Source of the DNA: Candidatus Brocadia sp.
Lineage (GTDB): Bacteria; Planctomycetota; Brocadiia; Brocadiales; Brocadiaceae
Assembly (NCBI GenBank): GCA_030837935.1
Contig: JAUQXU010000226.1
Coordinates: 1 to 5,654, forward strand
DNA length: 5,654 nt
Direction of reading: 5' to 3'
Shown: positions 1-5,648 of the stretch, in pieces
Layout: each line of letters starts with the position of its first letter
Numbering within the stretch: the first letter of the stretch is position 1
The notes under the pieces: generated by a model
Seen by the model: only the letters and a program-made list of their open reading frames with translations
Told to the model about the DNA's origin: nothing
Database searches by the model: none
Translations under genes and position numbers: made by a program

Positions 1-825
1 CCCCCCATTTTCCAAGGCTAATTTCAGTTTATTATCAAAAAAAGCATTATCTTGTTTCATCTCTTTTTTTAATAAATAGTTTTTCAGTTGATTGGTGTCT
101 GCATAATCCAATGTTTCGACTTTATTCAGGGTGAATTTGCATTTCCCCATCCCCCTGGAAGTAAATCCGCCGATACGCAGGCCGTTTTCCCATTCAGAGA
201 TTACGGCGGCAATTAATACAATTTCTGCGTCTTCATAGTTTTGTATTTCAACGGCAAAGGAATACGTTGCCCCTCTGGGAACAACTTCATAATCATATTT
301 GGCTTTGTCCACGGCAGTTTCTGAATCCCGATCAATGCTTACTCCATCTCTTATCGAAACGTTCCCGGCCCATTCTTCCAGCGTTGCATCGGAGAAAAAG
401 ATACGAGACGCCAACATGGGAGACCCAAATATTTTACAGACGTCACAGGTATGACTATTTATCCATTCCCACATTTTTTCTTCCGAACACTCCGCCTTTT
501 TTAGCGCTTCCAACTCGTTTTTTGTATCTTCATGGGTTCTGTACTTTTCATCGCTAATACAATACCGGGTTTTTTCATTGTTTAAAGACAAATCAAAGAA
601 ACATGCCCACAAATTAAAATGTTCGGCCAGTTTCTCAGCGGTTGATCGAAAGATGCCCTTAAGCGTAGACCCCGGCAGGAGAGGGACGCCGTCAAAATCT
701 TTTAACACGCCCATATTAGTGCCAAGGGTTCCCTCCCTTCCGGCGCCTATGTGAAACGCGGTTTTAAACGCAAGCTTTCCGGAAACCCTGATTTTATTTT
801 TAAATGATACGCAATTTCCCTTCAA
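1..825 (-). CDS. csx7: Csx7-family type III CRISPR RAMP protein (Cas7 group), 3' end beyond window
   Basis: The frame is open without interruption for 275 codons, from a TTG start to base 1, with no stop reached. It is a RAMP protein and probable Cas7 backbone subunit that binds crRNA and cleaves target RNA. Visible landmarks are a Gly-rich loop HIGAGREG (residues 25-32), VLKDFDG with Asp43 in the position of the Csm3 catalytic Asp, LPGSTLKGIFR (50-60), CDVCKIFGSPMLASR (127-141), RDGVSIDRDSETA (159-171), KYDYEVVPRG (176-185) and the C-terminal loop IGGFTSRGMGK (218-228). The CxxCxxFGSPxLAS and RDGVxIDRDTxTA blocks are typical of the Csx7 (SSO1426-like) family. Cys75, Cys127 and Cys130, with Cys89 or Cys113, could bind zinc. 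The TTG start overlaps the upstream stop as TTGA and has AAAGGAG six bases before it. Family members are usually about this long, so only a short tail should be missing. The assignment rests on motif recall, not a search. Confidence 0.88.
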   Translation of the reverse strand, partial: MKGNCVSFKNKIRVSGKLAFKTAFHIGAGREGTLGTNMGVLKDFDGVPLLPGSTLKGIFRSTAEKLAEHFNLWACFFDLSLNNEKTRYCISDEKYRTHEDTKNELEALKKAECSEEKMWEWINSHTCDVCKIFGSPMLASRIFFSDATLEEWAGNVSIRDGVSIDRDSETAVDKAKYDYEVVPRGATYSFAVEIQNYEDAEIVLIAAVISEWENGLRIGGFTSRGMGKCKFTLNKVETLDYADTNQLKNYLLKKEMKQDNAFFDNKLKLALENGG

Positions 826-1331
826 TCCCGGCTCCTTTCTTTGACTGTTTTATAAGAATAGTGGCAGTTAAAATGCTCAAAAAAGGGCTTGACCAGTTCG
901 TTCAGTACCCCTTCCACGATTTTGTTGTTCTCTTTTCTTGCCTTTTTCTTGCCCACTTTATCGGAATAATTTTCCTCATTGTCAAAAATTGCCGTTCCGG
1001 ATTCATCTCTATATTTGGAGAGTTCCTCAACGACAAACCTTCGAAGAGAGTTTTCGCTCTCCGTCGTATCATCGCAAACAACATCGTGTAGAAATCCCCA
1101 AAAATCCTTGTTTTTCTCGTTTGTATTTTTGCTTTTTTGGTTGTTAATGAGTGTCTTTAGCCCACTTAATCCACATGCCTGAATTGTTGCCGGTATCGAA
1201 TTCAACTGGGTTCCTTTGGCAGGTAAGTGATTTTCAAGGAAATGATCAACCAAACCAGAGGCAAATATTCTTAATTCCTTGTCCTGGAATCTGAGAAAAC
1301 GCAAGGAATTTAGGTAGTTATCAATTACCAT
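822..1331 (-). CDS. Small helical protein, Cmr5-like; candidate Cas11 small subunit
   Basis: This encodes a protein of about 169 residues, predicted to be mostly helical and charged, with no signal peptide or membrane segment. The segment SIPATIQACGLSGLKTLINN (residues 45-64) resembles the signature of Cmr5, the type III-B small subunit, which typically reads LPAMIxxNGLGxxLAFL. In type III complexes the small subunits form the inner filament along target RNA and contact Cas10, and a similar role is inferred here. The protein is longer than most Cmr5 proteins, and its second half contains a basic stretch GKKKARKENNK (127-137) that is not part of the Cmr5 core. The start is uncertain. ATG at 1331 overlaps the previous gene by 11 bases, ATG at 1346 would add five residues, and a TTG at 1385 is unlikely. 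None has a well-spaced Shine-Dalgarno sequence, so re-initiation after the previous gene is plausible. The gene is secure; the family is a motif-level guess. Confidence 0.6.
   Translation of the reverse strand: MVIDNYLNSLRFLRFQDKELRIFASGLVDHFLENHLPAKGTQLNSIPATIQACGLSGLKTLINNQKSKNTNEKNKDFWGFLHDVVCDDTTESENSLRRFVVEELSKYRDESGTAIFDNEENYSDKVGKKKARKENNKIVEGVLNELVKPFFEHFNCHYSYKTVKERSRD
832..838 (-). promoter_or_regulatory. Ribosome-binding site that fixes the TTG start of csx7
   Basis: Read on the minus strand, AAAGGAG lies six bases before TTG at 825-823. No ATG is in frame before residue 38, and starting there would remove the HIGAG loop, so the TTG is the best start. The site lies inside the end of the upstream gene, and the TTG overlaps that gene's TGA by two bases, which suggests coupled translation. 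Confidence 0.75.
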
Positions 1332-1749
1332 GTGATTTCTTTTCATCCTTCTTGATTGTTTTTTCGTATAAATACTGGCAAACAACCTGGTTTACCCAGC
1401 CCCTTGCTAAAAGCAATTTAATGTCCAGGCAGCTATCAACGTTGTCTTTGCTCAATTCTTCAGCCTTTTTTTCTAAATCCTCCAATTGTGATATTAATTT
1501 AGGGCCTAACGTAGTCCATTCATTTTTTGTGTCTTTTCCCGTTTGCCTTTTCACGTAATTGATTATTTCAGAAAAACGGGAGGTGGTTGCCGTCAACGTT
1601 TCAAGACCCCTTGCCTGTGTCTTACCCGGGAGATCGCTAGCCATTATTTTCGCAGCTTCTATTGACTTGGTATAATATCCTTCCAGAAAAACGTCAATAG
1701 CCTTTACTATGCCGGGACTTATAGTTTTGGTATTAAATTTTTGTGACAT
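1321..1749 (-). CDS. Small, probably all-helical protein of unassigned family in the type III operon; candidate small subunit
   Basis: This is a 142-residue gene. Its ATG directly follows the csx10 stop (TAAATG), and GGAGG (1762-1758) lies eight bases upstream, so it is clearly translated with the operon. I do not recognise a named family. The sequence looks all-alpha. A first helical part runs over residues 12-37, followed by a conserved-looking turn LPGKTQARGLETL (40-52) and a helix to about 70. An amphipathic, possibly coiled-coil stretch LISQLEDLEKKAEELSKD lies at 85-102, a final helix LLLARGWVNQVVCQYLYEK at 112-130, and the tail is Lys-rich. Size, fold and position among backbone genes fit a Cas11/Csm2-type small subunit, but this is inference. 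The next gene is a second small helical protein, so the two may share this role, or one may do something else. It does not look like Csx19. Confidence 0.62.
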   Translation of the reverse strand: MSQKFNTKTISPGIVKAIDVFLEGYYTKSIEAAKIMASDLPGKTQARGLETLTATTSRFSEIINYVKRQTGKDTKNEWTTLGPKLISQLEDLEKKAEELSKDNVDSCLDIKLLLARGWVNQVVCQYLYEKTIKKDEKKSHGN

Positions 1750-2931
1750 TTATATATCCTCCATTTCAGTATGAAACGGATTGCAAACTGATATTTGCCC
1801 AAATCCCTCTTCAGTTCTTAAGCCAATACCGTTTCTTTTCAAATTTTCCAAATATCCGGTTAAACCTGGTATGTCGTTTCCCACATATTTGAATAAGAAT
1901 ACACTGCCCATTGCGATTGCAACATCGTCAGATTTTGCCAGTTTCCATGCATTGTTCCACCCTTTGATTATTTGCGTCTTTGTAACTCTTAGTACGGGCA
2001 AAATATTTAAAAAGTCAAGATTGACGTCGTATATGGGGCGCAAGAATGTATCTTGAAGAATGGCGTGCGATTCCAGCCCTATTGAAAAATATATGCCTTC
2101 AGGGATATCTAAATTGGTGAGTTTCTTACATTTTTCTCTTAAAGAGGAGTTCCAACGTGGTAAATCAAACGAGGTTTCCTCTGTTGCCTGAATGGATAAT
2201 TCAACTTCTCCCAGGCCTCTGCTCCTATTTCTACCTAAAAAAATGGTTTTGGCGGAGAGGTTTTGTAATAGTGCATGTTGCTCTTCAGACAAATAGGTAC
2301 ACCCATTAAATTGTTGCGTATAATATTCTTTATCGTCATCCTTGTTTTCTTTGATGGGAACCTTTTGTAAATCGGCAATAACCTGGTTGGTAAAAAAAAT
2401 GTTGGGTGCTACCGTGCCGGTATTCCTGTCAATGCCAGTATGTCTGGTAAACAAGAGAACTGTTTCTATTTTTCTTGGATTTTTTACAGAATTACTCCAA
2501 AATCCGCTAAAAGCTTTTAAACTTTGATTACATTTTTTACAGGTAGGTACACTTGCATTTTGATCAAGTCGTTTTGTGAGTTTATCAACCAAACTGTCAT
2601 TAACGCCGTGTCCTATTTTATCTTCATCGGCATCACGCTGAAATCCGTCAACATTTTTACAACTAACGGCGGTAAGCGGCAAAATTTTAGAGACAATCAA
2701 TTCCTGCTCGTTAGAGGGATAAAGATTCGGATATTTTATTGAACCAGAAACAAACAGGGCATTAAAGACTTCATCATTCGAACTTCCGATTGAACGTAAA
2801 TAATGCATTGCCAGAGCGCCGCGTAAGGTGCTTCCAGGTATATACGATAGGCTTTTCGGGTTGTTTGACTGCCGGTTCTCCTGAATCATTATGGGGGACA
2901 GCAGTTTTGCTGCTATTTTGTAGTATTTCAT
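1750..2931 (-). CDS. csx10: Csx10-type RAMP protein (Cas5 group) of a type III-D-like complex
   Basis: This encodes a 393-residue RAMP protein. In type III-D complexes Csx10 fills the Cas5 position, holding the crRNA 5' handle next to Cas10. The N-terminal RAMP domain has LSYIPGSTLRGALAMHYL (residues 28-45). The middle contains HTGIDRNTGTVAPNIFFT (164-181), matching the RxxIxRxTxTA block typical of Csx10, followed by the Gly-rich loop FLGRNRSRGLGEVELSI (231-247). The C-terminal half closes with a second RAMP loop, NGIGLRTEEGFGQISVCNPFH (from 367). Between the first blocks lies an insertion with Cys91 and CKKC (131-134), a possible zinc site whose fourth ligand is unclear. Unlike the two Cas7 proteins here it has no Asp just before PGSTLRG, consistent with a structural role. 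The ATG overlaps the preceding stop as ATGA, with AAGGA (2942-2938) six bases upstream. Family assignment is from motifs only. Confidence 0.87.
   Translation of the reverse strand: MKYYKIAAKLLSPIMIQENRQSNNPKSLSYIPGSTLRGALAMHYLRSIGSSNDEVFNALFVSGSIKYPNLYPSNEQELIVSKILPLTAVSCKNVDGFQRDADEDKIGHGVNDSLVDKLTKRLDQNASVPTCKKCNQSLKAFSGFWSNSVKNPRKIETVLLFTRHTGIDRNTGTVAPNIFFTNQVIADLQKVPIKENKDDDKEYYTQQFNGCTYLSEEQHALLQNLSAKTIFLGRNRSRGLGEVELSIQATEETSFDLPRWNSSLREKCKKLTNLDIPEGIYFSIGLESHAILQDTFLRPIYDVNLDFLNILPVLRVTKTQIIKGWNNAWKLAKSDDVAIAMGSVFLFKYVGNDIPGLTGYLENLKRNGIGLRTEEGFGQISVCNPFHTEMEDI
1758..1762 (-). promoter_or_regulatory. Strong GGAGG ribosome-binding site before the 142-residue gene
   Basis: Read on the minus strand, GGAGG sits inside the last codons of csx10, eight bases before the ATG at 1749-1747. 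It is the best Shine-Dalgarno match in the operon. This may give the small protein a high translation rate, as expected if it is a multi-copy subunit. Confidence 0.7.
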
Positions 2932-3650
2932 GGTAATTCCTTAAGTTCTCTGTAATCGTTGGCATCTAATGAATCAAAAATCCTATCTTCGTTCATTAAT
3001 TGCTGGTTATATTTTATTATGTCAATCTTGGTATTTATCCAGCCACCGCCAATACTCTTATCTCCGCAAATTTTATCCATCAGGAGTATTCCGGCGGTTA
3101 GAATGCAATAAGAAAATGGTAGTTCGCCGTCAACTATTGAATATAAACCATTGTGATAGCCGTCTATTGACGTGGTAAATTCCATTTGTTTTGTGTACTC
3201 GGTGCTAAACAAGTGGTTTTCCTTGGCAGTGCCTAATTTTCTGCTAACGTGAATCCTGGCACGCGAATTAATAAGCGCCCCCGGACGGGTATCTAAGCCG
3301 GCAATTTGCACATTGTTCAACCGTGCGTCACGGAAAAAAAGGTTCCCTTCCTCAAAGCAATTGCCGAAAATGGCGTCCACGGGTGACGTCACTTTGCTTA
3401 ATGCGGTAAAAGAGTCGCCGTGGCTCAGGCTTTTATCATGGGGGTTTGTGGGGGAAGGAAATTTTAACGTGGTGGAAAGTTTTTCGCAATTTTCCCTGAT
3501 GACCCCTTTTAACGTGCTTCCGGGGATAAACGGCAGATTTTGGGCGTCTTTTCTTACCAAACGGTTAGCAAATAATCCGCCCTCACCAGACCCTGCATGC
3601 CATCCGGACATAAGAGTGATGGTGTACTTTATATGTATCGAATGTTGCAT
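2928..3650 (-). CDS. Csm3/Cmr4-like RAMP protein (Cas7 group) of the type III complex
   Basis: This encodes a 240-residue single-domain RAMP protein and probable Cas7 backbone subunit. It shows a Gly-rich loop GWHAGSGEGG (residues 16-25), then LVRKDAQNLPFIPGSTLKGVIR (from 31). Asp35 is in the position of the Csm3/Cmr4 Asp that cleaves target RNA every six nucleotides. Further blocks are DAIFGN (92-97), LFFRDARL (104-111), RARIHVSRKLGTAKENHLF (130-148), which matches the thumb-side segment of Csm3-type proteins, and the C-terminal loop GDKSIGGGW (196-204). Its length is normal for Csm3/Cmr4. AAGGAG (3663-3658) lies seven bases before the ATG, and the gene starts 23 bases after the cas10 stop. 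The 3' end overlaps the csx10 start as ATGA. RAMP identity is secure, but the choice between Csm3-like and Cmr4-like is not resolved, so no symbol is given. Confidence 0.9.
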   Translation of the reverse strand: MQHSIHIKYTITLMSGWHAGSGEGGLFANRLVRKDAQNLPFIPGSTLKGVIRENCEKLSTTLKFPSPTNPHDKSLSHGDSFTALSKVTSPVDAIFGNCFEEGNLFFRDARLNNVQIAGLDTRPGALINSRARIHVSRKLGTAKENHLFSTEYTKQMEFTTSIDGYHNGLYSIVDGELPFSYCILTAGILLMDKICGDKSIGGGWINTKIDIIKYNQQLMNEDRIFDSLDANDYRELKELP

Positions 3651-3657
3651 AACGTTA

Positions 3658-3663
3658 CTCCTT
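3658..3663 (-). promoter_or_regulatory. AAGGAG ribosome-binding site before the Csm3/Cmr4-like gene
   Basis: This is a near-perfect Shine-Dalgarno sequence seven bases before the ATG at 3650-3648, lying in the 23-base gap after cas10. This is the only real gap between genes in the operon. It gives the backbone gene its own strong initiation site, independent of coupling to cas10. Confidence 0.7.
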
Positions 3664-3673
3664 AATGTATTTT

Positions 3674-5245
3674 TCAGTTTTTCTTTATAAACTCGGCAAT
3701 TTCGACCAGGTCCATCAATATCGTAGAATCATACAGACTATTTTCGTGTTCACGCCAAAGTATTGTTCCATTCTTGCAACCAAACTTGCTTAATGCGTCG
3801 GCAACCATACGGCGCTGCTCGTCGTTTTTTAAGCGGGTAAACGTGTATAAATATTCTATGATACCGTTTATTTTTCCCAGCGTAGGGGCATAGCCCAATT
3901 GCCTGATTTTTGTGGAAGATATTCCACTTTTTAAAAGACTTTTTGCCGAGTCCCACAATGTCTCCAATTCTTTTAGCGAGTAAGGTTTTTGATATAACCT
4001 TAAATATCTTTGTTTGGATGGCGCAACATAATTACCGCACAAGGTGAGATGATTTAACCGGCTGCTTTTGACGTCAATCTGATTGAAGTTTGAAGCCAAA
4101 TGGTAGTCTATATATGGCTGGTTTGTGCTATCCATTTGGCTATCAATCTTGTTTCGGCGCGTTTTCTTTGCTGACCGCAATAACTCTTCGGCCTGGTTGA
4201 GCATGATTGAAAAGGGTGTGTGTGATTTTCCAAATGATATGCCAAGCGATATTGTTAAGCTAAGGTTGGCAAGTTGTTCGGTTAGCGATGAATCATCAAT
4301 AGCATTAATTCTTTTACTTGCTTCCTCGCCAAATTTTTTTGCAACGGAAATAGCAAATGGAATGGCAGTGTCCGCGGCTAAATACACCAATAAATCATCG
4401 CCTCCAAGAAGCAATATAGAGGCAGGCAAGACATTTTCAACCGGTTTACAAACTTCGATGATAGCTTCCATACATGCCACGCGAAGAGATTCCTCAACCG
4501 TTTTCGAAATGAAGTGATACAATTTCTGTGTCTTGATATTCCGAAAGGTTTTCCCAAGATCATTGCCATCCGCGTAAACAAGCGCGGTATATCCACTTTT
4601 CGCGAGACATCCATTCCCAATTTCCTCAAAATCTGTAGGCAGACCACAATCAATGCCCTTGTTTTTTAAGAAACTCGAAAGCTCTTTCCCCAGTCCACTT
4701 TCTTTATCCTGACCGGATTTTAATTTTTGAGCACAAATCGAACACAAGGCATGTGCGTCATCATCTTTATGATATTTTTTAAAAGTATTTGCCTCTCCAG
4801 AACAACTTTCACACTCTCTTATAAACCCGGTATGAACTGACAAATTGTAACATGGAGGATTTTCATCTTTATCTTGCTCCAGTGAAATCAGGGCTTTTCT
4901 CAAGGATTCATCATATTTATCCTCAAAATATTCGGCAAAACCGCAAACTAAGCCGAAACCACCTCTTGATTCTTTCAATACGTGTGTTTTTAACTTTGAA
5001 AGGGCATCTTCCAAATCGCCCCTTTTTTGCGCCTCCACAATAAAATGTCCTGAACCTCCCCCAGCAAATACCTGGATCGTTGACAAATTCCCGCAATCAG
5101 AAAGATGCTTATATATAGACACTTCGTTTACTCTTTTTAGAAGGGCGCTAGCGCCTCTTATTTCAACTAATCTATCAGTGCCAAAAACATACTCTTTGAT
5201 ACCTGGAATATCTACAACAACTAAATATTTGCGTTTGTCATCCAT
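3674..5245 (-). CDS. cas10: Cas10 large subunit of a type III CRISPR complex, without HD domain, GGDD intact
   Basis: This encodes 523 residues. Cas10 nucleates type III complexes, senses target RNA and, through its second Palm domain, makes cyclic oligoadenylates from ATP. The first Palm domain opens with LVVVDIPGIKEYVFGTDRL (residues 8-26) and IRGASALLKRVN (29-40). A zinc finger follows, with C145-x2-C148 and C168-x2-C171. The second Palm has YADGNDLGKTF (224-234), with metal-binding candidate Asp226, and LLLGGDDLLVYLAAD (278-292), whose GGDD at 281-284 is the catalytic signature; it ends near AEELLRSAKK (352-361). A helical C-terminal domain spans about 420-523. The protein begins directly at Palm 1, so the N-terminal HD nuclease of many Cas10 proteins is absent, which explains the short length. 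The ATG at 5245 is chosen because GGAGAG lies just upstream. ATGs at 5257 and 5296 are also in frame, but 5296 reaches into repeat sequence. Activity is inferred from intact motifs. Confidence 0.92.
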   Translation of the reverse strand: MDDKRKYLVVVDIPGIKEYVFGTDRLVEIRGASALLKRVNEVSIYKHLSDCGNLSTIQVFAGGGSGHFIVEAQKRGDLEDALSKLKTHVLKESRGGFGLVCGFAEYFEDKYDESLRKALISLEQDKDENPPCYNLSVHTGFIRECESCSGEANTFKKYHKDDDAHALCSICAQKLKSGQDKESGLGKELSSFLKNKGIDCGLPTDFEEIGNGCLAKSGYTALVYADGNDLGKTFRNIKTQKLYHFISKTVEESLRVACMEAIIEVCKPVENVLPASILLLGGDDLLVYLAADTAIPFAISVAKKFGEEASKRINAIDDSSLTEQLANLSLTISLGISFGKSHTPFSIMLNQAEELLRSAKKTRRNKIDSQMDSTNQPYIDYHLASNFNQIDVKSSRLNHLTLCGNYVAPSKQRYLRLYQKPYSLKELETLWDSAKSLLKSGISSTKIRQLGYAPTLGKINGIIEYLYTFTRLKNDEQRRMVADALSKFGCKNGTILWREHENSLYDSTILMDLVEIAEFIKKN

Positions 5246-5249
5246 TTTA

Positions 5250-5255
5250 CTCTCC
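5250..5255 (-). promoter_or_regulatory. GGAGAG ribosome-binding site that decides the cas10 start
   Basis: Read on the minus strand, GGAGAG is followed after a short AT-rich spacer by ATG at 5245-5243; the GGAG core is six bases from the ATG. The resulting protein begins with MDDKRKYLVVVD, right at the first Palm strand. Neither the ATG at 5257 nor the one at 5296 has a comparable site. Confidence 0.65.
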
Positions 5256-5283
5256 ATGATTATATGGGTGTCAGTGTCAGGAA

Positions 5284-5293
5284 ACACACCCCT
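5284..5293 (+). repeat. Direct repeat ACACACCCCT, copy 1
   Basis: ACACACCCCT within GAAACACACCCCTCA recurs at 5360-5369 within GAAAACACACCCCTTA, 76 bases away. Both copies are preceded by a run of A after G. The motif looks like the start of a dispersed intergenic repeat, and this copy lies about 40 bases upstream of cas10. Confidence 0.5.
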
Positions 5294-5305
5294 CATTCGA
5301 CTGAT

Positions 5306-5329
5306 CCTTCGACAAGCTCAGGACGAAGG
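5306..5329. repeat. Short inverted repeat (CCTTCG...CGAAGG), dispersed-repeat type hairpin
   Basis: CCTTCG (5306-5311) pairs with CGAAGG (5324-5329) around the 12-base loop ACAAGCTCAGGA. From general knowledge, sequences of the form TTCGACAAGCTCAGGA are frequent intergenic repeats in many environmental bacterial genomes. There is no T-run after either arm, so it is not a typical intrinsic terminator. It sits about 60 bases upstream of cas10, and its role is unknown. Confidence 0.6.
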
Positions 5330-5359
5330 CTCATGACATGGTCTTGATTAGGGAAGAAA

Positions 5360-5369
5360 ACACACCCCT
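5360..5369 (+). repeat. Direct repeat ACACACCCCT, copy 2
   Basis: This is the second copy of the motif at 5284-5293. It is followed by a C-rich stretch, TTAATCCCCTCTCCCC, that the first copy lacks. The first copy is instead followed by the CCTTCG/CGAAGG hairpin, so two different sequences have the same lead-in motif. Confidence 0.5.
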
Positions 5370-5467
5370 TAATCCCCTCTCCCCACTTTTGTGAGGACAT
5401 GTTTTTAGGGGGAAAATCTCGGATAACGGGCACGATTCACGGCATAAGTCTATCCCTTTTTTCTTTC

Positions 5468-5648
5468 ACCCCTTTGGGGTTGATTCTATGTCACCTTCGC
5501 TTCCAGGGGCTTCACCCCGTTAGATATCGTGTTGTATGGTGAGTAGCGTGAATTTTGAAAAACTTGTGAGTTCTCATTGTGTCTCCTGTTCGATATCTGT
5601 TATCTAACGGGGTGAACCCCTGGCTATATGCTTTCTGCCCTTTGGGCA
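5468..5648. repeat. Nearly symmetrical inverted-repeat element, REPIN- or MITE-like
   Basis: Two arms face each other. The left arm is at 5503-5529, starting CCAGGGGCTTCACCCCG, and the right arm is at 5591-5623. They share an exact 13-base core, ACCCCGTTAGATA (5514-5526) against TATCTAACGGGGT (5601-5613), extended on both sides with a one-base indel and a small insertion. Each arm holds its own small palindrome: GGGG-CTTCA-CCCC on the left and GGGGT-GA-ACCCC on the right. Outside the arms lie two more matching hairpins, ACCCC-TTT-GGGGT (5468-5480) and TGCCC-TTT-GGGCA (5636-5648). About 61 bases separate the arms, too few to encode a transposase. The layout fits a pair of REP sequences or a small non-autonomous element; the true right boundary may lie outside the window. 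Confidence 0.6.

Noticed and set aside
267..557. Plus-strand open frame of 96 codons
   Set aside because: It is antisense to csx7, which has clear family motifs through the whole stretch; its composition is not protein-like and it has no ribosome-binding site.
1332..1385. Upstream TTG start giving a 187-residue form of the Cmr5-like protein
   Set aside because: It would overlap the previous gene by 65 bases, and it lacks a spaced ribosome-binding site; a start at 1331 or 1346 is more plausible.
3313..3690. Plus-strand open frame of 125 codons
   Set aside because: It lies opposite the RAMP gene and the cas10 end and matches no family; it is a shadow of the minus-strand coding frame.
4125..4517. 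Plus-strand open frame of 130 codons
   Set aside because: It is antisense to the Palm2 region of cas10, including the GGDD codons at 4405-4394.
5259..5264. TATAAT on the minus strand as a -10 box for the operon
   Set aside because: Transcription would begin inside the ribosome-binding site, and no matching -35 box lies 16-18 bases upstream.
5246..5296. N-terminal extension of cas10 starting at ATG 5296 (17 more residues)
   Set aside because: The added part is not Cas10-like, reaches into the ACACACCCCT repeat and has no ribosome-binding site; ATG 5245 has a well-placed GGAGAG.
5306..5329. Intrinsic transcription terminator
   Set aside because: The loop is long and neither side has a T-run, so it fits a dispersed repeat better.
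5468..5648. Degenerate CRISPR array or leader
   Set aside because: The repeats are inverted rather than direct, only two arms exist, and spacing is irregular.
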